The translations under genes and the position numbers were made by a program. The notes below the pieces were generated by a model. It made no database searches. It was not told the origin of the DNA and saw only the letters and a list, made by a program, of their open reading frames with translations. Shown one piece after another: positions 34,176-37,863 of a stretch of DNA of 37,863 nt; within the stretch, counting starts at the first letter, position 1, and every line of letters begins with the position of its first letter. Source of the DNA: a virus; the IMG/VR virus record IMGVR_UViG_3300032342_000023, positions 1-37,863 of that record; one strand, written 5' to 3'.

Positions 34176-34646
34176 CTAGATTACGAAGAGAGTTACTTCT
34201 AGTCTTGCGTTCGTTATACCAACAGACGCTACAGAATAAATTAGTACCACCTTGACTATTCCCGTATAAAGATTGTTGACATTATCTATAAACGAATCAT
34301 AGGCAACTGGCGTAATGAACGGCATCCACTTAGAAATTGCGGTGTTAATCCTAACCATGACCTCTTGATCAAAATCAGCTTTCGATGAGAAATCAACCAA
34401 AATAGGTCTTAAGTTAGCTCCAAAGAAATAATTTCCAAGCCTTTCTCCCCAGTTTGTCAGGACTAGATTTCTGAGATTATCAGCTATTTGTTCCTTTACG
34501 TCCGTGTGCATAAGGAATAGTCCATTTTCAGAGGGATCTGATTCTACCGGGGTTTTAATGCCAATTGGTATGAGGGTTCTGTTTCGGTTAAGAACCTCTT
34601 CTTGCCGAAAACCCCTAACACCCACGTCTTTGAAGGATATTGCCAT
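34176..34646 (-). CDS. baseplate wedge protein gp25 (GPW/gp25 family)
   Basis: The 156-residue product carries the family hallmark TNWGERLGNYFFGANLRPIL at about 84-103, in which the GER replaces the EPR core motif of other members. An N-terminal strand-turn segment (LFLMHTDVKEQIADNLRNLV) precedes it. In myophages this protein forms the sheath-baseplate joint with gp6. Length is slightly above T4 gp25 (132 aa). The ATG at 34646 lacks a good Shine-Dalgarno: upstream there is an ATATTTA box 11 bases away and a TTTTGG stretch. Immediately upstream sits the 89-aa gene, and gp6 follows after 10 bp. Confidence 0.92.
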   Translation of the reverse strand: MAISFKDVGVRGFRQEEVLNRNRTLIPIGIKTPVESDPSENGLFLMHTDVKEQIADNLRNLVLTNWGERLGNYFFGANLRPILVDFSSKADFDQEVMVRINTAISKWMPFITPVAYDSFIDNVNNLYTGIVKVVLIYSVASVGITNARLEVTLFVI

Positions 34647-34657
34647 TTATACCAAAA

Positions 34658-34664
34658 TAAATAT
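34658..34664 (-). promoter_or_regulatory. ATATTTA box upstream of gp25
   Basis: Gene-sense heptamer (CTTTC-ATATTTA-TTTTG) 11 bases before the gp25 ATG in a 23-bp gap. No good Shine-Dalgarno lies between it and the start. Confidence 0.4.
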
Positions 34665-34669
34665 GAAAG

Positions 34670-34939
34670 TCAGGAGGTTCTAGTGAAACTTTCAAACTCT
34701 GGCCCTGGGGTTAGCGGAACAGGGTTCCCGGAGGCGTCACCAGCGTTCAATGCCCGGAGGATCGCGCTCAGTCGGGCTCCTATCTGAAATTGCACATAGG
34801 AATCTATTTCGTTTGCAAGTTTTGCTGCAATTTTCTTTCTGAGTTCAACGCCCTTTTCCACCGTGTCGGTCGATTCTCCAGTTGAATTCAGGATGTTGTC
34901 GATGGCAGAAGCTAGTTCTTGTTCGTTTGTGGCTGTCAT
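34670..34939 (-). CDS. small hypothetical protein in the baseplate module (89 aa)
   Basis: A mostly helical protein (NEQELASAIDNILN, KGVELRKKIAAKLANEIDS, FQIGARLSAILRALNAGD) with a flexible, proline-containing C-terminal tail (NPVPLTPGPEFESF). No PAAR, LysM or membrane signature is present. It lies 3 bp after the gp5-like gene and 23 bp before gp25, so it is probably a structural or assembly factor of the baseplate hub. The family is not recognised. Confidence 0.75.
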   Translation of the reverse strand: MTATNEQELASAIDNILNSTGESTDTVEKGVELRKKIAAKLANEIDSYVQFQIGARLSAILRALNAGDASGNPVPLTPGPEFESFTRTS

Positions 34940-34942
34940 GGG

Positions 34943-36505
34943 TTATTCTCCAAAGATTCTCTCTGACTTTGCGTCCTCTACCGCGCTAGATACGTCGTTG
35001 GGCTTAGTTCCTATTCCGGTCGCTAGTGTCGCCTTGTTCTGAACAAGTCCTGCAATTTGACCAGTAAGTCCCGATATTGGGCTATAGGGCACAGCTATGG
35101 CCGCAGCAAAGGCAGTTTGCAAGGTTGTTGTTAGGCTGTCGCAAAAATCCTTAAGGGCATCAATTTGCCCCTGAAGCTTTTCAATGGACTTCTTGTACTC
35201 GGTCCACTTGATGTAGGGCTCTGCCTTCCCGGTTGCCTTCCCGAGGTACATTTCGGGGGCGTAAATCTGAAGTTTGCCATCTGGATCGATATACAGATAG
35301 GCCAGGTCGTCTTCCCCAGAACCCTCCCGGATTATCAGAACGGTTCCACTTACGTCATCATCTTTCCTGGCGATTATCCTGATATTATCCGCCTTGGCCA
35401 GAACATAGGACTTCGAAAGAGTTCCGGCAGTCCCTTCGTTTGGCTGAACTGGCTCCAGGGTGTCATCCGGGAAACTAATGTCCGTGATACCAAAGTTTTT
35501 ATCCACTTCAGATTGCATAGTAACCAGCAACCTGGCTGCGTCATTCAAAAAGTCAGGATCGCCCTCTCTTGGGTTATCTTGCCTGCCCTCGGTAAGATAT
35601 GGGGTCTTGTTGACCTCCAGCTTGCTTCTGGCATTTTCTATAAGCCTGGGGGCTGTCTCCTCTGGGTCTGTGTTCTCGTCGGGAGGAAGCTTCCTGGCGC
35701 GTCCTGCAACCAGGTCTATGGAACCTGCGGTTCCTACGGCGTCTGCTGCCGCCCGGACAACCGGACCCGTTCTGTCTTCCCCAAGGATGATGGTTGAGTT
35801 ATTTCTTCCCTGTATTACGAATTCACCGGGACGTTTATTCCACCTTGGCACCGGTTCAAAGGTAAAGTTTTCTATGGAGGTGCTGCTTTCGATGATTCCG
35901 TCGTAGGGGTTTTCGTTATTAGAGCCCGTTACCCTAAGAGTGGCGGTCGTCGGGGTACCCGCACCGTTTGGGAAATCGGGAGTCGTCTCCTGATCCTGGG
36001 ACCTCTCGGAGGTTGACAACATCTGAGGGTTGTACTGAGGAAAGAATCTACGGTCGTGAACCGTGTAGTTAACGTCTTCCACGGTGCGTTGCTCGGAGAC
36101 CTTGGTCAACCAATATCCTATGACGGTACCGGATCTTCCTGGATCTGGATAGATGACCCACACATGTTCCCCGGGCACAATGGGAAGTTCAATGCATCCA
36201 GAAAACAAAGGGAACAACAGAGTAGAAGTCGGGTTACCGGCATCCTGAGAGTCAGAAACCATCCTAGCTAGGATGGAGTTAACCGGCAAAATATCAACGA
36301 ACTCTGGGTTGTTGACCTGATTTGCGAGGGTTTGTTTTTGTTCGTCCGTTAAGATGGAAGGATTATCAATAATCTCTACCACCACTGCCCTCTGCAAGGT
36401 GGGCATAGCCCCGGTTGTAGAAGAAGCCCTAAGGTCGGCTGAGGGTCTTCCAAGGGTAGAGCCACCAACAGTTCTCCTTGAAATGGCAGTAGTAATTCTT
36501 GTCAT
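34943..36505 (-). CDS. gp5-like baseplate central spike/hub protein (OB-fold), no lysozyme domain
   Basis: Residues about 80-155 read as the OB-fold of gp5/VgrG-type proteins (TLLFPLFSGCIELPIVPGEH, VWVIYPDPG, GTVIGYWLTKV), which encases the tail tip. After a disordered linker (SERSQDQETTPDFPNGAGTP), short strand segments resemble the base of a spike (NNSTIILGEDRTGP, GSIDLVAGRARK, LAYLYIDPDGKLQIYAPEM). A predicted helical tail follows (YKKSIEKLQGQIDALKDF). The lysozyme domain of T4 gp5 and its repeated VxGxxxxx beta-helix are absent, so peptidoglycan cutting must come from another protein. The ATG at 36505 has an ATATTTA box 9 bases upstream. It precedes gp25 and gp6 as in many myophage baseplate clusters. 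Confidence 0.88.
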   Translation of the reverse strand: MTRITTAISRRTVGGSTLGRPSADLRASSTTGAMPTLQRAVVVEIIDNPSILTDEQKQTLANQVNNPEFVDILPVNSILARMVSDSQDAGNPTSTLLFPLFSGCIELPIVPGEHVWVIYPDPGRSGTVIGYWLTKVSEQRTVEDVNYTVHDRRFFPQYNPQMLSTSERSQDQETTPDFPNGAGTPTTATLRVTGSNNENPYDGIIESSTSIENFTFEPVPRWNKRPGEFVIQGRNNSTIILGEDRTGPVVRAAADAVGTAGSIDLVAGRARKLPPDENTDPEETAPRLIENARSKLEVNKTPYLTEGRQDNPREGDPDFLNDAARLLVTMQSEVDKNFGITDISFPDDTLEPVQPNEGTAGTLSKSYVLAKADNIRIIARKDDDVSGTVLIIREGSGEDDLAYLYIDPDGKLQIYAPEMYLGKATGKAEPYIKWTEYKKSIEKLQGQIDALKDFCDSLTTTLQTAFAAAIAVPYSPISGLTGQIAGLVQNKATLATGIGTKPNDVSSAVEDAKSERIFGE

Positions 36506-36514
36506 AATACTCGA

Positions 36515-36521
36515 TAAATAT
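36515..36521 (-). promoter_or_regulatory. ATATTTA box upstream of the gp5-like gene
   Basis: The gene-sense heptamer ATATTTA (context CTATG-ATATTTA-TCGAG) lies 9 bases before the ATG in a 41-bp gap. It belongs to a set of five such boxes before structural genes or the protease. Promoter or translation-enhancer function is inferred. Confidence 0.4.
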
Positions 36522-36546
36522 CATAGGACAAGAAATCTAAATAAGC

Positions 36547-37008
36547 TTAATGTTTAAGCCCTTTTGATTCGTTTTCCATCTCCTGATAAAGGGAGTCCTC
36601 AGTTATCTCTGAGGAGTCTTTCTTCTTGGCGTTTCCAACAAGTTCAGCGAGCTTTAAAAGCTGGTCATTTGCCTTGGACATTCTTTCCATATACCTGGAA
36701 AGATTCTGCCCGTGTATGCCGTGTTCTGAAGGTCTTCCCTGAACATCCCGGAAAAGATCAACCCAAACAATGTAGGCGTTCATTCTGTCGGTAATGGAGT
36801 TCTCGTAAATTTGTCTCCAAAGAGATTTTTGTTTATCCTCTGTGGAAGACAAGGAGTCCAACAGTTCATTAAAGGACGTTAGTTCCTTTGCGTTTTTCTC
36901 CCGAAGTTCTTCAAGTGGTGGGGCTACATAGGTACCGACCGGTACATTTGTTTCGCCCATTTCCTCGTCGTCGTCATCGTTTTCATTTTCAGAATTGGAA
37001 TTCGTCAC
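36547..37008 (-). CDS. acidic helical protein (153 aa) between late sigma and baseplate hub
   Basis: The GTG start at 37008 gives a very acidic head (SENENDDDDEEMGE, about residues 5-19), then a Pro-containing turn (VPVGTYVAPPLEELREK), and mainly helices (ITDRMNAYIVWVDLFRDV, LSRYMERMSKANDQLLKLAE). AAGGA lies about 12 bases upstream of the GTG. An ATG 16 codons later (36960) would remove the acidic head, but its GAGGAA sits directly against the start codon, which favours GTG. The 5' end overlaps the sigma gene by 20 bases. I do not recognise a family; transcription-coactivator or packaging roles are both conceivable but unsupported. Confidence 0.75.
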   Translation of the reverse strand: MTNSNSENENDDDDEEMGETNVPVGTYVAPPLEELREKNAKELTSFNELLDSLSSTEDKQKSLWRQIYENSITDRMNAYIVWVDLFRDVQGRPSEHGIHGQNLSRYMERMSKANDQLLKLAELVGNAKKKDSSEITEDSLYQEMENESKGLKH

Positions 37009-37798
37009 GTTTTTTCAGTTCCTTGTAGTGTTTCTTCAGTGAGGCCAGAACGATGGAGAGTTGCTTGGAGGATAGTCCTGTAATTTCTCTTAAATATAGA
37101 AGAATAGCTCTTTTATTCAAAAGGTCAACTTCCTCAAGGTTGTCTATCAGAATTTTGATAGCCCTTATACAATTTTGCTCGTTTTCTGTTTTGACTTTAC
37201 CGCCAATCTCTTTAACGAGAGCCGAAATCTGTCCACGGAATTCCCTGCCGGACATTATCTCTTCCCCGTCTGGAGCAATTTTATAGCCCTCTATTGTTTC
37301 CATGTCTTGTTGGGATATGGCATCTTTGTTGTCAATAGAAATATAAGTTTGGGTCTTCTTGGCGTTCTGCTTTGACTTAATCGTTAGCCAGTTCTTGGCG
37401 ACAACGTTGAAATAGGAGAAAGCCTTGGAGCCCTTCTCCACGTTGAACTTTGGAAGCGCCCCATAGAGAAACTCAAGACATTCGTTCTTGAGGTCCCCAC
37501 GGGACTCGTACATGACCGTGAACCCATAGACGTTGATAAGGTTCTCTACAAGAGAGTCAAAGGCTGGATAGATTTTCTCAAGATAAATCCTGTTTTTACC
37601 CTCATACGTTACGTCACCCTGATAAGCCACAATCGCCTTTTGAGTATTACCGTCAAAGTAATTGATAGACTTTGACCCAGGCTTCTTTCGAGAAATCTTT
37701 CTTCTGCCGTTTTCAAGCAACAGAGATGACGATGCCGCCGGTTCTTGTTTTGGTTCCTCGGTTGGCGTCTCCTGTACGGGCGTTGGCTCAACCGTCAA
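36989..37798 (-). CDS. gp55-like late-transcription sigma factor
   Basis: Residues about 74-145 match region 2 of phage late sigma factors: YPAFDSLVENLINVYGF, RGDLKNECLEFLYGALPKFN and KGSKAFSYFNVVAKNWLTIK, which form the core-polymerase-binding and -10-melting helices. The C-terminus (LREITGLSSKQLSIVLASLK, near 235-255) looks helix-turn-helix-like, which is more than in the small T4 gp55 (185 aa). The product would direct host RNA polymerase to late promoters, matching the structural genes downstream. No ATG exists in frame: the TTG at 37798 is the first candidate, and the frame stays open to the window edge without a stop, so the real start may lie upstream. The N-terminal 40 residues are Pro/Glu-rich. 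Confidence 0.86.
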   Translation of the reverse strand: MTVEPTPVQETPTEEPKQEPAASSSLLLENGRRKISRKKPGSKSINYFDGNTQKAIVAYQGDVTYEGKNRIYLEKIYPAFDSLVENLINVYGFTVMYESRGDLKNECLEFLYGALPKFNVEKGSKAFSYFNVVAKNWLTIKSKQNAKKTQTYISIDNKDAISQQDMETIEGYKIAPDGEEIMSGREFRGQISALVKEIGGKVKTENEQNCIRAIKILIDNLEEVDLLNKRAILLYLREITGLSSKQLSIVLASLKKHYKELKKRDEFQF

Positions 37799-37863
37799 TT
37801 TGGTCGATTCTTTCAGTGAGCCTCTTGGGTTTTTGATTTTCGTTATCTTCTTCTTCTTCGTCT
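37788..37863 (-). CDS. C-terminal end of an unidentified protein (cut by window edge)
   Basis: In the frame ending with TGA at 37788-37790, the minus strand reads an acidic then basic tail (DEEEEDNENQKPKRLTERID, followed by QIDG) for 24 codons to the edge. The composition is like a genuine flexible C-terminus, whereas the sigma frame over the same bases gives Lys-rich repeats (TKKKKITKIKNP). If correct, this gene overlaps the TTG start of the sigma gene by 11 bases. Too short to name. Confidence 0.5.
   Translation of the reverse strand, partial: DEEEEDNENQKPKRLTERIDQIDG

Noticed and set aside
35165-35797. Long plus-strand open frames opposite structural genes (also 13020-13583 and 19011-19625)
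   Set aside because: They are antisense to confident genes, lack ribosome binding sites, and translate to Cys/Arg/Trp-rich non-protein-like sequences.

Overview
The window is a segment of a large tailed-phage genome (Caudoviricetes, myovirus-like). The assignment rests on recognisable homologues of T4 baseplate and packaging proteins: a gp5-type OB-fold hub protein, gp25, gp6, a gp7/gpI-like wedge protein, a gp17-type terminase, a gp4-like nuclease and a gp55-like late sigma factor. Phage-type replication and repair genes accompany them. There are no host housekeeping genes, tRNAs, rRNAs, CRISPR arrays or insertion sequences that I can see. The host cannot be read from the sequence. Coding density is extreme: intergenic DNA totals roughly 440 bp, the largest gap is about 125 bp, and no stretch over 300 bp lacks a gene.

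Nearly everything lies on the minus strand, so transcription runs from the right end to the left. In that order: the tail end of an unidentified acidic protein; a gp55-like late sigma factor; an acidic helical protein; the baseplate module (gp5-like hub, a small protein, gp25, gp6, a DNRLRE-like protein and a 1143-residue wedge-like protein with two LamG domains); and a run of large tail or virion proteins (275, 581, 468, 314, 821, 1331, 603, 237, 384 and 789 residues). These virion proteins are rich in Ser/Thr/Gly and contain lectin and fibronectin-III folds. They share terminal modules with each other and are joined by ATGA or TAATG stop/start overlaps.

A matrixin-type zinc metalloprotease gene with an N-terminal membrane segment sits on the plus strand at 9109-9768, between the structural and replication blocks. 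To its left the minus strand resumes with a gp4/TnsA-like PD-(D/E)XK nuclease, a RuvC-like resolvase, a small unknown, a DnaG-type primase, a fused Mre11-Rad50 (gp47-gp46) protein, four small genes (two with zinc ribbons) and the large terminase. At the far left a small plus-strand gene overlaps the end of the terminase gene and diverges from a truncated CMP/dCMP deaminase-like gene.

The likely division of labour is as follows. Primase, Mre11-Rad50 and RuvC serve replication and recombination and resolve branched DNA for the terminase. The gp4-like nuclease and terminase finish and fill heads. The gp55-like sigma switches on late genes. The baseplate and lectin-bearing proteins build the host-recognition end of the tail.

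The most noteworthy signals are: (1) the repeated heptamer ATATTTA, read in the gene sense, just upstream of five genes that are structural or the protease; (2) a run of six A's at the nuclease/RuvC junction, where a -1 slip would fuse two nucleases; (3) the one-chain Mre11-Rad50 with a C-x6-C hook; (4) the stranded metalloprotease.
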